A DNA stretch of 64,000 nucleotides from Alphaproteobacteria bacterium (GTDB lineage Bacteria; Pseudomonadota; Alphaproteobacteria; Rhizobiales; Hyphomicrobiaceae), in assembly GCA_019137195.1 (NCBI GenBank), contig JAGVSR010000148.1, positions 62,001 to 126,000 of the forward strand. Reading direction: 5' to 3'. The notes beneath the pieces were generated by a model. That model saw only the letters and a program-made list of their open reading frames with translations. It was not told the DNA's origin and ran no database searches. The number at the start of each line of letters is the position of its first letter. The first letter of the stretch is position 1. The translations under genes were made by a program, and so were the position numbers. Of the stretch, positions 55,612 through 64,000 are shown piece by piece.

Positions 55612-56334
55612 GTGAATCACGGAACAATCGAAAGAAACTCCATTCTGCTGCTCGTGCTCTGCCTCGTGGTGGTGTCGATCGGCGGCTTGGTGCAGATCGC
55701 GCCGCTCTACTGGATCGACAGCACGATCGAGAAGGTGCAGGGCATGCGTCCCTACACTCCCCTCGAGCAGGCTGGGCGCGACGTCTATATCCGCGAGGGC
55801 TGCTACCTCTGTCATAGCCAGATGGTTCGCACCCTCCGGGACGAGGTGGAGCGCTACGGCCACTATAGCCTGGCGGCCGAGAGCATGTACGACCATCCGT
55901 TCCAGTGGGGTTCGAAGCGCACGGGACCGGATCTCGCGCGTGTGGGCGGCAAGTACTCCGACAAGTGGCACGTGGAGCACTTGAACAACCCGCGTGCGGT
56001 CGTGCCGGAAAGCATCATGCCGTCGTACTCCTGGCTGGGCCAGACGCCGCTCGATCTTTCCATGATGGAGCCGCGCATGAAGACTCTGGCGACCGTCGGG
56101 GTTCCCTATACGGACGACATGATCGCGAATGCCGCTGCCGACATGAAGGCGCAGGTGAGTCCGGACAGCAAGGAGGCCAAGGCTCTCCTTGCCCGGTATC
56201 CCAAGGCCAAGGTAGCCAACTTCGACGGCAGCGACGAGGTTACCGAGCTCGACGCCGTCGTCGCCTACCTGCAGATGCTTGGCACACTGGTCGACTTCGC
56301 CAAGTTCGACGCCTCCGGCCCAAATCTGAGATAG
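55612..56334 (+). CDS. ccoO: cbb3-type oxidase subunit II, membrane c-type cytochrome
   Basis: A 240-aa protein from GTG 55612 behind AGGGGGG. One N-terminal membrane helix ([21 protein letters not shown], about 10-30) anchors a periplasmic monoheme cytochrome. The heme-c site is CYLCH (about residue 64-68) and the axial Met is in the later MPSYSWL segment. It passes electrons from CcoP to CcoN. The fold and length match CcoO. Confidence 0.97.
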   Translation: MNHGTIERNSILLLVLCLVVVSIGGLVQIAPLYWIDSTIEKVQGMRPYTPLEQAGRDVYIREGCYLCHSQMVRTLRDEVERYGHYSLAAESMYDHPFQWGSKRTGPDLARVGGKYSDKWHVEHLNNPRAVVPESIMPSYSWLGQTPLDLSMMEPRMKTLATVGVPYTDDMIANAAADMKAQVSPDSKEAKALLARYPKAKVANFDGSDEVTELDAVVAYLQMLGTLVDFAKFDASGPNLR

Positions 56335-56347
56335 GCAGGAGCGACAC

Positions 56348-56533
56348 ATGGAAAGTTGGACCTATGAAGCGGTAGCCCGGCTCGGCGTGACGTCGTCCCT
56401 GCTCATCTGCATGGCGATGTTCCTCGCGGTGCTCGTCTACACGTTTGGAATCGCAAGCCGCGACAAGCTAGACGCGGCTCAGCGCAGTGCCCTCGATCTT
56501 GGATCCGAGAATAGACAGGGAGGCCGGTCATGA
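56348..56533 (+). CDS. ccoQ: cbb3-type oxidase small subunit CcoQ
   Basis: A 61-aa single-helix membrane protein (VTSSLLICMAMFLAVLVYTFG, about 14-34) with a charged C-terminal tail. Helps stabilise the oxidase complex. It overlaps ccoP by 4 nt (ATGA), as usual for this operon. Recognition rests on size, position and the VYTFGIASRDKLDAAQRSAL pattern. Confidence 0.9.
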   Translation: MESWTYEAVARLGVTSSLLICMAMFLAVLVYTFGIASRDKLDAAQRSALDLGSENRQGGRS

Positions 56534-57405
56534 GCGGTCATCATAAGGAGGTTGACGCGGTCACCGGTGTCGAGACAACGGGCCACGTCTGGGACGGAGA
56601 CTTGAAGGAGCTCAACAAGCCGCTGCCGCGGTGGTGGCTGTGGACGTTCTATGCGTGCATCGTCTGGGCGATCGGCTACTGGGTGGTCTATCCCGCGTGG
56701 CCGACGATGAACGGTTACACGGAGGGCATGTGGAACTGGAGCGCCCGTGCGGCGGCCATGGACGAGGTCAAGGCCGGTCACGACGCGCAGGCCCAGTTCC
56801 GCGACGAGCTGGCGAAGGCCACCCTCGGCGATGTCAAGACCAAGCCGGAGCTGCTGCGTTTCGCGACGGCCTACGGTCAGTCGGTGTTCGGCACCAACTG
56901 CTCGCCCTGCCATGGTCGTGGCGCGCAGGGCTCTCCGGGGTACCCGAACCTCAACGACGACGACTGGCTCTGGGGCGGCAAGCCCGAGGACATCGTGCAG
57001 ACGATCGCCTTCGGCATCCGCTCCGACCACAAGGACACGCGTATTTCCGCCATGCCGCGGTTCGGCATGGATAGTGTCCTGAAGCCTGAGCAGATCTCCG
57101 ATGCAGCCGAGTACGTGCTTTCGCTTTCGAGCAAGAGCACCGACAAGGCTGCGGCAGAGCGTGGCGCGGCGGTGTTCGCCGAGAACTGCGCAGCCTGCCA
57201 CGGCGAAAAGGGCACGGGCACCCAGGAGATGGGCGCACCGAACCTTACCGACGCGATCTGGCTCTATGGCGGTGACAAGGCCATGGTGGTCGAGTCCATC
57301 CAAACCGGACGCGGCGGCATCATGCCGGCGTGGAAGGGCCGTCTCGACGACACCGCGATCAAGGCCGTCGCAACCTACGTGCAGAGCCTCGGCGGCTCGA
57401 AGTAA
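56530..57405 (+). CDS. ccoP: cbb3-type oxidase subunit III, diheme cytochrome c
   Basis: A 291-aa protein with a cytoplasmic N-terminus of the FixP type (ETTGHVWDGDLKELNKPLPRWWLWTFYACIVWAIGYWVVYPAWP), one membrane helix (about 37-57) and a periplasmic tail with two cytochrome c domains. Heme sites are CSPCH (near 118-122) and CAACH (near 220-224). It accepts electrons from the bc1 complex via soluble cytochrome c and delivers them to CcoO. The operon ends with the strong terminator just downstream. Confidence 0.98.
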   Translation: MSGHHKEVDAVTGVETTGHVWDGDLKELNKPLPRWWLWTFYACIVWAIGYWVVYPAWPTMNGYTEGMWNWSARAAAMDEVKAGHDAQAQFRDELAKATLGDVKTKPELLRFATAYGQSVFGTNCSPCHGRGAQGSPGYPNLNDDDWLWGGKPEDIVQTIAFGIRSDHKDTRISAMPRFGMDSVLKPEQISDAAEYVLSLSSKSTDKAAAERGAAVFAENCAACHGEKGTGTQEMGAPNLTDAIWLYGGDKAMVVESIQTGRGGIMPAWKGRLDDTAIKAVATYVQSLGGSK

Positions 57406-57431
57406 GGGCTAGCCGGCCTGCAGTGATGTCC

Positions 57432-57476
57432 AATGGGGTGCCGGACGGCTTCGTCCGGCACCCCATTCTCTTTTTT
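57432..57476 (+). terminator. rho-independent terminator of ccoNOQP
   Basis: A 16-bp perfect stem, AATGGGGTGCCGGACG pairing with CGTCCGGCACCCCATT, with a GCTT loop, followed by CTCTTTTTT. This is the strongest terminator in the window; it separates ccoNOQP from the fixGHIS genes. Confidence 0.95.
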
Positions 57477-57843
57477 CGCCAGCGGCCACTAAACTCGAGG
57501 TCGGCGACCGCGGCAACGACGGCACCCCATCGCCTCGACCTGCTGCGACATTTCGAAATCCCCCGGGTTGACGCGCCGCAATGCGATCGGGGTCAGACGA
57601 CGGGCAAATGACGCCTGAAATCCCGTGTTTCCGGGGGCGTCGCCATCTCCTCGCCTCGTGTGCGAAAGTCACTGAGAGCACAAGGGATCGCAGCCTAGGC
57701 TAGCCTCACGTCCATGCCGCATTCGGCGGCGCACCGAACCCGGGTTATGGAGGAGGTGCGGCGACGCGAAACGACCGGTGGCATCGACAGCACACTATCG
57801 ATCAGGGGCCGTGGATCACGGCACTAAGCAAGGTTTGCCAAAC
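57477..57843. other. spacer between ccoNOQP and ccoG
   Basis: About 370 nt with no gene seen. A short copy of terminator-like sequence (GGCACCCCAT, near 57520) recalls the upstream terminator arm. No FNR/FixK box and no clear -35/-10 pair was found, so the promoter of the fixGHIS operon could not be located. Confidence 0.5.
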
Positions 57844-59334
57844 ATGAGCCAGGACCAGGCGACGCTCGAGCAGGCAGAGAAGCACGTCGAACGGCACGAC
57901 GTTAAGGCGGTCAACCGCAAGGCAGACCGAAGCCTTTATGCCAAGCGTCAGAGCATCTATCCCAAGGCCGCCACGGGCACCTTCCGCCGCATCAAGTGGA
58001 CGCTGATGATCGTCTGTCTCGGCATCTACTACATCGTGCCCTGGATCCGCTGGGACCGCGGTCCGGACCTGCCGAACCAGGCGGTATTGCTCGACATGCA
58101 GCACGAGCGCTTCTTCGCCTTCGGTCTCGAGATCTGGCCGCAGGAGTTCTACTTCGTTACCGGCCTTCTCGTTCTAGCCGCGTTCATCCTGTTCCTCGTC
58201 ACCTCGCTCGCCGGGCGGGTCTGGTGCGGCTACTTTTGCTGGCAGACGGTGTGGACCGACCTCATGATGTCGGTCGAGCGGTTCTGGCAGGGTGATCGCA
58301 ACGCGCACATCCGGCTCGACAACGAGCCGTGGAGCGCGCGCAAAGTCTTCCTCAAGACCATGACACACATTTCGTGGCTCTTGATCGCAGTCGCGACCGG
58401 CGGCGCATTCGTGTTCTACTTCGCAGATGCGCCGACCCTCTTCGGGCAGCTCGTGACCGGCACGGCTCCGACGACGGCCTATATGTTCGTCGGCATCCTC
58501 ACCTTCACGACCTATCTCTTGGGCGGCATAGCGCGCGAGCAGGTCTGCATCTACATGTGCCCGTGGCCGCGCATCCAGGGCGCGCTCGTGGACCACGAGT
58601 CGCTGTGGGTGTCGTACAAGGACTACCGCGGCGAGCCGCGCGGGCCGTTGCGCAAGAAGCAGGGCTGGGAAGGTCGCGGCGACTGCATCGACTGCAACGC
58701 CTGTGTCGCCGTGTGCCCGATGGGCATCGACATCCGCGACGGTGGCCAGCTCGAGTGCATCCAGTGCGCTCTCTGCATCGACGCTTGTAACGAGGTTATG
58801 GACAAGGTCGATCGGCCGCGCGGGCTCGTCGGCTACGACACGATCGCGCGCAAGGAGGCGGCGCTGGCGGGACAGCCAGAGCCCCGTCTGAAGCTGATCC
58901 GAGCCCGGACCGTCATCTACGCGTCGTTGATTGCATTCGTCGGCCTGCTCATGCTTTATGTGCTGTCGCAGCGAACCTTGCTCGAGGTCAATGTTCTGGC
59001 CGACCGAAACCCATTCTATGTCCGTCTGGCAAACGGCGACATCCGCAACGGATACACGATCAAGATCCTGAACAAGCTCCACGAGCCGCGCAACTACGAG
59101 CTGCTGGTGGACGGCATCAAAGACGCTAAGGTGACGGTCGTAGGCCACGAGGGTGAGGCACCGCCGAAGATCGATGTGCCGACCGACGTGCTGCGGGAGA
59201 TCAAGATGTTCGTGGCGGTCCCCGATGCGGTCGCCTCGTCGCTGGAGGCAGGCGGACATCCGATCACGATTCTGGTCAAAGACGTCGAGTCGGGCCGGAT
59301 CGCAAAGAGGACAACGACGTTCAGGAGGCCTTGA
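57844..59334 (+). CDS. ccoG: cbb3 oxidase assembly protein CcoG/FixG (RdxA)
   Basis: A 496-aa membrane iron-sulfur protein that handles copper for cbb3 assembly (reducing Cu2+ in characterised homologues). ATG 57844 is chosen; the frame is open to 57778. Membrane helices lie near 55, 105-125, 180-200 and 215-235 and in the last third. Cluster motifs are CGYFCW, CIYMCPWPRIQ and the 2[4Fe-4S]-type ferredoxin cysteines CIDCNACVAVCPMGID and CIQCALCIDACNEVMD. A periplasmic Ig-like FixG C-terminal domain follows (GYTIKILNKLHEPRNYEL). The stop overlaps the fixH start. Confidence 0.96.
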   Translation: MSQDQATLEQAEKHVERHDVKAVNRKADRSLYAKRQSIYPKAATGTFRRIKWTLMIVCLGIYYIVPWIRWDRGPDLPNQAVLLDMQHERFFAFGLEIWPQEFYFVTGLLVLAAFILFLVTSLAGRVWCGYFCWQTVWTDLMMSVERFWQGDRNAHIRLDNEPWSARKVFLKTMTHISWLLIAVATGGAFVFYFADAPTLFGQLVTGTAPTTAYMFVGILTFTTYLLGGIAREQVCIYMCPWPRIQGALVDHESLWVSYKDYRGEPRGPLRKKQGWEGRGDCIDCNACVAVCPMGIDIRDGGQLECIQCALCIDACNEVMDKVDRPRGLVGYDTIARKEAALAGQPEPRLKLIRARTVIYASLIAFVGLLMLYVLSQRTLLEVNVLADRNPFYVRLANGDIRNGYTIKILNKLHEPRNYELLVDGIKDAKVTVVGHEGEAPPKIDVPTDVLREIKMFVAVPDAVASSLEAGGHPITILVKDVESGRIAKRTTTFRRP

Positions 59335-59840
59335 TGGCTGAGCCATCCACCCCTACGTGGACGTTTACAGGGCGACACATGCTGATCGCCCTGTTGACGT
59401 TTTTCGGGATCGTGATCGCGGCAAACGTGGTCATGATCAACATCGCGTTGTCGACTCATACCGGCGTGGTGGCGAACGAGCCCTATCGAAAAGGATTGAA
59501 GTACAACGAGAGAATCGAGGCTGCGGAGCGGCAGGACGCGCTCGGGTGGAGCGACGACATCCGGCTCGAGGACGGCGGTGGCCGGCTCGTGGTCGTGCTG
59601 GCCGACAGCAGCAAGGGACCGGTCAGGGGTCTCAAGATCTCGGCTCTTCTCGGGCGGCCGGCGACCATCGCCGAGGACGAGACGCTCGCTCTCGAGGAAA
59701 AAGAGCCGGGGCGGTACGAGGCCAAGACCGTCGTCACGGAGCCCGGCAACTACATTGCAACGATCGAAGCCACCGATCCCGCGAAAGCCAGCGACGGCGT
59801 CGTCTACCGGGCGAGGAAGCGGCTATGGTTGAAGCCCTGA
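59334..59840 (+). CDS. fixH: FixH family protein, cbb3 oxidase assembly
   Basis: A 168-aa protein from ATG 59334, overlapping the fixG stop as ATGA. One N-terminal membrane helix (LIALLTFFGIVIAANVVMINIAL, about 17-39) is followed by a periplasmic beta domain with the conserved SxTGVVANEPYRKGLKYNERI start, here with STHTGVVANEPYRKG. The C-terminal part is GLKISALLGRPATIAEDETLALE and YRARKRLWLK. FixH is needed for mature cbb3 oxidase; its exact action is unsettled. Confidence 0.95.
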   Translation: MAEPSTPTWTFTGRHMLIALLTFFGIVIAANVVMINIALSTHTGVVANEPYRKGLKYNERIEAAERQDALGWSDDIRLEDGGGRLVVVLADSSKGPVRGLKISALLGRPATIAEDETLALEEKEPGRYEAKTVVTEPGNYIATIEATDPAKASDGVVYRARKRLWLKP

Positions 59841-62032
59841 GGCTCTCCTCCACGCCCAGCAAGGGTGCGGGGTCTGCCGTAGCCTGCCCCCATCTGCAGA
59901 CGACCGTGTTCGCGGTCGAGAACATGCATTGCGGCGGCTGCATTGCTCCCGTCGAGGACGCACTTCTGGCGCTTCCAGGCGTTGCCGCGGCGCGTGCCAA
60001 CCTGACTGCGCGGCGCGTGGTGGCGGAATACGATGCCAGCCGCGTCACTCCTGACAAAGTCATCGAAGCACTGGAAGGCGTCGGCTACCGGGCGGCGGAG
60101 CTCGCCGATCCGGGCGTTGGCGACGCCGGCGCACGCGATGCCGATCTGACGCGACGGCTCGGAGTAGCCGGCTTCGCGGCCATGAACATCATGCTGCTCT
60201 CGGTCTCCGTGTGGTCGGGGGCCGGCGGGGACATGGAGCAGTCGATCCAGACGCTCTTCCATTGGCTGTCGGCTCTGATCGCGCTGCCGGCGGTCGCCTA
60301 TGCGGGACTGCCGTTCTTCCGCTCCGCGGCGGGGGCTTTGCGGGTGGGCCGGCTCAACATGGACGTGCCGATCTCGCTCGGCGTCATTCTGGCTACCGGC
60401 ATGAGCCTGTTCCAGACCATGCGCGGCAGCGAGCAGGTTTACTTCGACGCGGCAGTGACGCTGCTCGCATTCCTGCTCATCGGCCGCCTGCTCGACCAGC
60501 AGATGCGGACCAGGGCGTCCGGTGCGGCGGCGAACCTGCTCGGCCTGAGGCTAACCTCGGCCGGCGTGCTCAGGGACGACGGCTCGATCGAGCGTGTGTC
60601 GGTCAAGCTTCTCGAGCCCGGCATGAAGCTCGTCGCTGCGGCCGGCGAGCGCATCGCAGCCGACGGTATCGTTCGCGCCGGTGCGAGCGAGATCGACGAG
60701 GCGCTCATCACGGGCGAGAGCGCTCCACGGCGGATCGCGCCGGGCGAGCCGGTATTCGCTGGCACCACCAATCTCGCGCAGCCGATCACCATCGAGGTTA
60801 CGGCCCGGGACAGCAACTCGCTGCTGGCGGAGATCGCGCGCCTGATGGCAGCAGCGGAGCAGAACCGCGGGCTCTACGTGCGTCTCGCCGACCGCGCGGC
60901 GCGGCTCTATGCGCCGGCGGTACACGTGCTCGGCCTTACGACGTTCATCGGCTGGATGGCACTTGGGCACGCCTGGGACGAGGCGCTGACGGCGGCCATT
61001 GCCGTACTGATCATCACCTGTCCGTGCGCGCTGGCCCTGGCGGTACCGGTGGTGCAGATCGCGGCCGCGAGCCGGTTGTTCGGCAAGGGGCTCATTCTCA
61101 AGAGCGCCGACGGGCTCGAGCGCATGGCCGAGGTCGATACTGTCGTATTCGACAAGACCGGGACGCTGACAGAGGGCGAGCCGAAACTCGTCAACGGTGC
61201 CGACATTGCGGCCAATGATCTGGCGGCAGCGGCGAGTCTCGCCTCCGCCAGCCGGCATCCCTACGCGCGGGCAGTGGTGGCGGCCGCACGGCGGGCCGGA
61301 ATCCTGTTCGCAGTCGCGGGGGAGGTCGTGGAATCGGCCGGCGCAGGCCTCTCGCGTTCGACGGCCGAGGGCGAGGAGCGGCTCGGCTCGGCCGAGTGGT
61401 GCGGCGTTCCGCCGGTCGCGGGGGTCGAGGCGCAGCTCTGGTACCGCCCGGCCAAGGGTCCGGCGATCGTATTTCGGTTCGCCGACCGGCTGCGCGAGGA
61501 CGCGGCTGCCGTGGTCGGCAGGCTCAAGGCTGCGGGCTACCGGGTGGAGCTTCTGTCGGGCGACCGCGCCGCGGCTGTGGCTCCGATTGCGGCCGATGCC
61601 GGGATCTCGGACTGGAAGGCCGAGCAGCGGCCGGGCGACAAGATCGCCCGTCTCGAGGTTCTCAAGGCGGAAGGCCGTAAGACGCTGATGGTTGGCGACG
61701 GCCTCAACGACGCACCGGCTCTCGCCGCCGCGCATGCCTCGCTCTCTCCCGCGACGGCGGCCGACGTCAGCCAGACGGCGGCGGATGCCATCTTCCAGGG
61801 CAGCCATCTCGACCCGGTGGTCGAGGCGCTCGCCGTGGCAAAGGCGTCTGAGCGGCTCTCGCTGCAGAACTTTGCTTTGGCGATCGGATACAATATCGTG
61901 TTCGTACCGCTGGCCATGGCCGGCCTCGTGACACCCCTCATCGCCGCCGTGGCCATGTCGGGGTCGTCGATCACGGTGACTGCCAACGCCATCCGGCTCG
62001 GATCCAAGAACCTGGAGCTCGCCCGCCGATGA
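59825..62032 (+). CDS. fixI: copper-translocating P-type ATPase FixI/CcoI
   Basis: A 735-aa P1B-type ATPase exporting copper for the cbb3 CuB centre. The start is ATG 59825, inside the end of fixH. An HMA domain with MHCGGC (about 34-39) is followed by eight helices. The ion-binding CPC motif is in TCPCALALAVP, and ITGESAP (actuator), DKTGTLTEG (phosphorylated Asp) and VGDGLNDAPAL (hinge) are all intact. The C-terminal SGSSITVTANAIRL is typical. fixS overlaps it by 4 nt. Confidence 0.97.
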   Translation: MVEALRLSSTPSKGAGSAVACPHLQTTVFAVENMHCGGCIAPVEDALLALPGVAAARANLTARRVVAEYDASRVTPDKVIEALEGVGYRAAELADPGVGDAGARDADLTRRLGVAGFAAMNIMLLSVSVWSGAGGDMEQSIQTLFHWLSALIALPAVAYAGLPFFRSAAGALRVGRLNMDVPISLGVILATGMSLFQTMRGSEQVYFDAAVTLLAFLLIGRLLDQQMRTRASGAAANLLGLRLTSAGVLRDDGSIERVSVKLLEPGMKLVAAAGERIAADGIVRAGASEIDEALITGESAPRRIAPGEPVFAGTTNLAQPITIEVTARDSNSLLAEIARLMAAAEQNRGLYVRLADRAARLYAPAVHVLGLTTFIGWMALGHAWDEALTAAIAVLIITCPCALALAVPVVQIAAASRLFGKGLILKSADGLERMAEVDTVVFDKTGTLTEGEPKLVNGADIAANDLAAAASLASASRHPYARAVVAAARRAGILFAVAGEVVESAGAGLSRSTAEGEERLGSAEWCGVPPVAGVEAQLWYRPAKGPAIVFRFADRLREDAAAVVGRLKAAGYRVELLSGDRAAAVAPIAADAGISDWKAEQRPGDKIARLEVLKAEGRKTLMVGDGLNDAPALAAAHASLSPATAADVSQTAADAIFQGSHLDPVVEALAVAKASERLSLQNFALAIGYNIVFVPLAMAGLVTPLIAAVAMSGSSITVTANAIRLGSKNLELARR

Positions 62033-62250
62033 CCTCGCTCGCCTGGCTCATTCCCGTTGCGCTGGTCATGGGAGGGTTCGGCCTCGCCGCGTTTCTTTGG
62101 TCGCTGAAGAGCGGGCAGTACGACGATCTCGAGGGCTCAGCATGGCGGGCTGTGCTCGACGACGAGCCGCGGCGGGGGAGGCCGCCCGCGGCGTCCGGCA
62201 CGACGACCTCTACGGCGACAAACGGCGAGACCGGCACGACGGGCTCCTGA
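62029..62250 (+). CDS. fixS: cbb3 oxidase maturation protein CcoS/FixS
   Basis: A 73-aa membrane protein with one helix (WLIPVALVMGGFGLAAFLWSLKSGQYDDLEG). The FLWSLKSGQYDDLEG segment is diagnostic of CcoS/FixS, which is required to insert cofactors into cbb3 oxidase. The last 25 residues are a Thr/Ser/Gly-rich tail longer than usual. It overlaps fixI by 4 nt and closes the fixGHIS set. Confidence 0.95.
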   Translation: MTSLAWLIPVALVMGGFGLAAFLWSLKSGQYDDLEGSAWRAVLDDEPRRGRPPAASGTTTSTATNGETGTTGS

Positions 62251-62264
62251 GACCCGGGAAGGCC

Positions 62265-62966
62265 ATGGAAACCACGCTCGGAATTCTGGCTGGCGGTTTT
62301 TTGCTCGGGCTCGCGGGCTCGCTGCACTGTGCCTGCATGTGCGGCGGCATCGCGTCCGGGGCCCTGTTCCTGATCGACCCCAACGACCGGCGTGAGCGGC
62401 TCGTCACGCTCCTGGTGCTGCAGGCCGGCCGCATCACGACCTACGCGGCGGCAGGCGCGGTCGTCGCTGGCGTCATCGCAGTCGTCGTCGATCCCGCGAC
62501 GACGGCCTGGACATTTCGAATCCTGCAATGGCTCGGCGCGTTTACCTTGATGTGGATGGGGCTCGCCACCGCTGGCATGCTGCCGCGGCTCGCGGTGCCG
62601 GGTGGCGGCACCCTCTCGACGACGGCGCTGCTCGGGCCCCTGGTGTCGAGGCTGAGGGCCTATCCGCGGGTCTCGGCCTACGTCATGGGCCTGACGTGGG
62701 GCCTCACGCCCTGTCCAATGGTTTATGCCGCGCTGATGTCCGCGACGCTGGCCGGGTCGGCATACATGGGCGCCGTCTGGATGGCCGGCTTCGGGGCCGG
62801 CACGCTGCCCGGCGTGCTTGGCGCGGCGCTTGGCGTGTCGGCACTGTCGAGAGTGCGGAAAGGCCCTGCGGCAGAGATGACGGCTGGACTCCTGGTCGCG
62901 GCGTTCGGGTTTGTCACGCTCTACTTCGGCTGGACGCCGGCCCACCTCTTCTGCCGGCCGCAGTAG
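62265..62966 (+). CDS. TauE/SafE-type (DsbD-like) membrane protein next to fixS
   Basis: A 233-aa protein with about six membrane helices and ATG 62265. HCACMCGGI near residue 21 and PCPMVYAALMSATLAGS near 145 carry the paired Cys/Pro patterns of the 'sulfite exporter TauE/SafE' group that often follows ccoS. These cysteines resemble the thiol-transfer helices of DsbD/CcdA-like proteins, so a role in copper or thiol handling for oxidase assembly is plausible. It is 14 nt after fixS, so most likely the last gene of that operon. Confidence 0.88.
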   Translation: METTLGILAGGFLLGLAGSLHCACMCGGIASGALFLIDPNDRRERLVTLLVLQAGRITTYAAAGAVVAGVIAVVVDPATTAWTFRILQWLGAFTLMWMGLATAGMLPRLAVPGGGTLSTTALLGPLVSRLRAYPRVSAYVMGLTWGLTPCPMVYAALMSATLAGSAYMGAVWMAGFGAGTLPGVLGAALGVSALSRVRKGPAAEMTAGLLVAAFGFVTLYFGWTPAHLFCRPQ

Positions 62967-63175
62967 GATCCTAAGCCCCTGCGTCAGGGGCAGGGAGCCG
63001 ATGGCCCGTCTCGCGCGCCGGCCCCGCGTGTAACCTTCCCTTGAGAATCCGTTGGCGAACGTTGGCTGCGTTTGACTAAACTCAATTTGAGCCGAGGGCC
63101 GTCCTTTTAGGGTTGTGCTCCAAGTTGCGAGTAGCCGCCAAAGGCCGGACAGGCGATGGCGGATCGGGGGAATTC

Positions 63176-64000
63176 TTGAGGACAGTCACGGCAAACGCGT
63201 TCGAGGCCGATGCGCACCCGGAAGGGGGCCATGTCGTTGTCCTGCTGCACGACGTCAGCTCTGCTCCCGAGGCGTGTGAATTCCGCATCAAGCCGTCGGA
63301 CCAGGACGGAACGCTCGAGGGGTGGCCGAAAGGCGTTCTGAAGCCTCTCGACGCCAAGGCGACGCCTGCTGGTCTCGAGCTTCTGATCGGTCCCGACGTG
63401 ACGAACAGCCCGGTCCTCGCGCCGGGTACCGGTGTCGAGATCGAGCTGCCTTCGGCCGCTCTGCGGGCAGAGTTCGTTTGGCCGCTCGTGACAACGACAC
63501 GGCGTCAGAAGAAACGCAATCTCGTCGCTCATTCGCGCAACGGCAAGAACGGCCGCGGCGGCAGCGCCGACCATCTCGCGCTCGTCGTGCCGACGCCCGC
63601 GACCGGAGCTGGCGAGGTTGTGAGGCTTGCGACGGCGAACGGCGCACAATCCCCCTCCATATCCTCCGGCGCGGCTCGCGAACCCGCCGCCTCAGCCGAT
63701 TTCGAGAGTACAGACACGGGAACCAGCGCCATGTCCTCCTCCCTCTTCAGCAAGCTCGATGCGCTCGATGCCATCGCCGGTCTCGGCGAAGTCGCACTCG
63801 GTGGAAAGGATACCAAGCCACCCGAGGCCACCGTGGCCGAGCCCGCCGCGAAAGCGGCACCGCCGGTGACGGTACGACCGTCACCTTCTCCGGCGGCTGA
63901 CGACGTGCTCAGCGTTCTCCAAGAGCTGAAGCGGGATATCGTCGCTCTGAAACAGGAGCAGGCGCAGCAGCACCTGGCGCCGGGGGAGCAGCAGCTTCGC
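63176..64000 (+). CDS. partial gene running off the right edge, unrecognised
   Basis: A frame opens at TTG 63176 behind GGGGGA and stays open for 275 codons to the window end; it is GC3-rich like real genes here. The first 105 residues look like a beta-rich domain (VTANAFEADAHPEGGHVVVL, GWPKGVLKPL, GVEIELPSAALRAEFVWPLV). The middle is low-complexity and Ala/Ser/Pro-rich. The end (ADDVLSVLQELKRDIVALKQ) starts a coiled coil. No signal peptide or catalytic motif was recognised. Earlier TTG codons at 63113 and 63125 are alternative starts. Confidence 0.65.
   Translation, partial: MRTVTANAFEADAHPEGGHVVVLLHDVSSAPEACEFRIKPSDQDGTLEGWPKGVLKPLDAKATPAGLELLIGPDVTNSPVLAPGTGVEIELPSAALRAEFVWPLVTTTRRQKKRNLVAHSRNGKNGRGGSADHLALVVPTPATGAGEVVRLATANGAQSPSISSGAAREPAASADFESTDTGTSAMSSSLFSKLDALDAIAGLGEVALGGKDTKPPEATVAEPAAKAAPPVTVRPSPSPAADDVLSVLQELKRDIVALKQEQAQQHLAPGEQQLR

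Noticed and set aside
54278-55627. 449-codon open frame antisense to ccoN
   Set aside because: Mirror of ccoN codons, extremely Arg/His/Asp-rich.

Overview
The window looks like chromosome from an alphaproteobacterium, most likely of the order Hyphomicrobiales. The grounds are a high G+C content, an alphaproteobacterial rimP-nusA-ylxR-infB-rbfA-truB / rpsO-pnp translation block, an rph-rdgB-hemW group, and a complete cbb3 oxidase locus (ccoNOQP plus fixGHIS) with FixK/FNR-type sites. I cannot name the genus from sequence alone. No rRNA, tRNA, CRISPR array, insertion sequence or prophage was seen.

Left part (1-7.1 kb): a divergent type II secretion locus. gspE-F-H-I-J run leftwards and gspL-M plus a GspN/GspC-like gene run rightwards from a short AT-rich spacer. 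The major pseudopilin gene gspG is absent from its usual place, and gspC, gspD and gspK are not identified in the window.

7.2-16.7 kb: housekeeping rph, rdgB and hemW, interrupted by accessory genes. rdgB carries an unusual C-terminal domain. It is followed by the most striking gene of the window, a predicted secreted fusion of a type I periplasmic-binding-protein domain to a complete pentameric ligand-gated ion channel. Then come a LysR regulator divergent from a DoxX/VOC pair, hemW, a DedA protein and a DsbB-type oxidoreductase.

16.7-26.8 kb: a 1-kb stretch without a convincing gene that holds a helically phased NNGCGT repeat array, a tiny gene with a strong terminator, an HNH nuclease, an AlkA-like glycosylase, a secreted protein, gluQ, an RTX calcium-binding protein, a membrane-anchored DUF1287 protein and rsmI.

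26.8-40.8 kb: the transcription/translation block. It starts with a promoter followed at once by a terminator-like leader (possible attenuator), then rimP, nusA, ylxR-L7Ae, infB, a YcxB-like membrane gene, rbfA and truB. After two unrelated membrane genes come rpsO and pnp. A 77-nt near-perfect inverted repeat sits between nusA and ylxR.

40.8-64 kb: an oxygen-limitation and stress island. It holds an acyl-CoA synthetase/GNAT protein, an APH-kinase fusion, two universal stress proteins flanking Hsp20, a Crp/FNR-family regulator with an FNR-like recognition helix, an OmpR-type response regulator, a soluble PAS hybrid histidine kinase, ccoNOQP, ccoG-fixH-fixI-fixS and a TauE/SafE-type membrane protein. 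FNR/FixK boxes lie between the divergent usp and hsp20 genes and upstream of ccoN, so the regulator, stress genes and oxidase probably form one microoxic regulon. An unrecognised open reading frame runs off the right edge.
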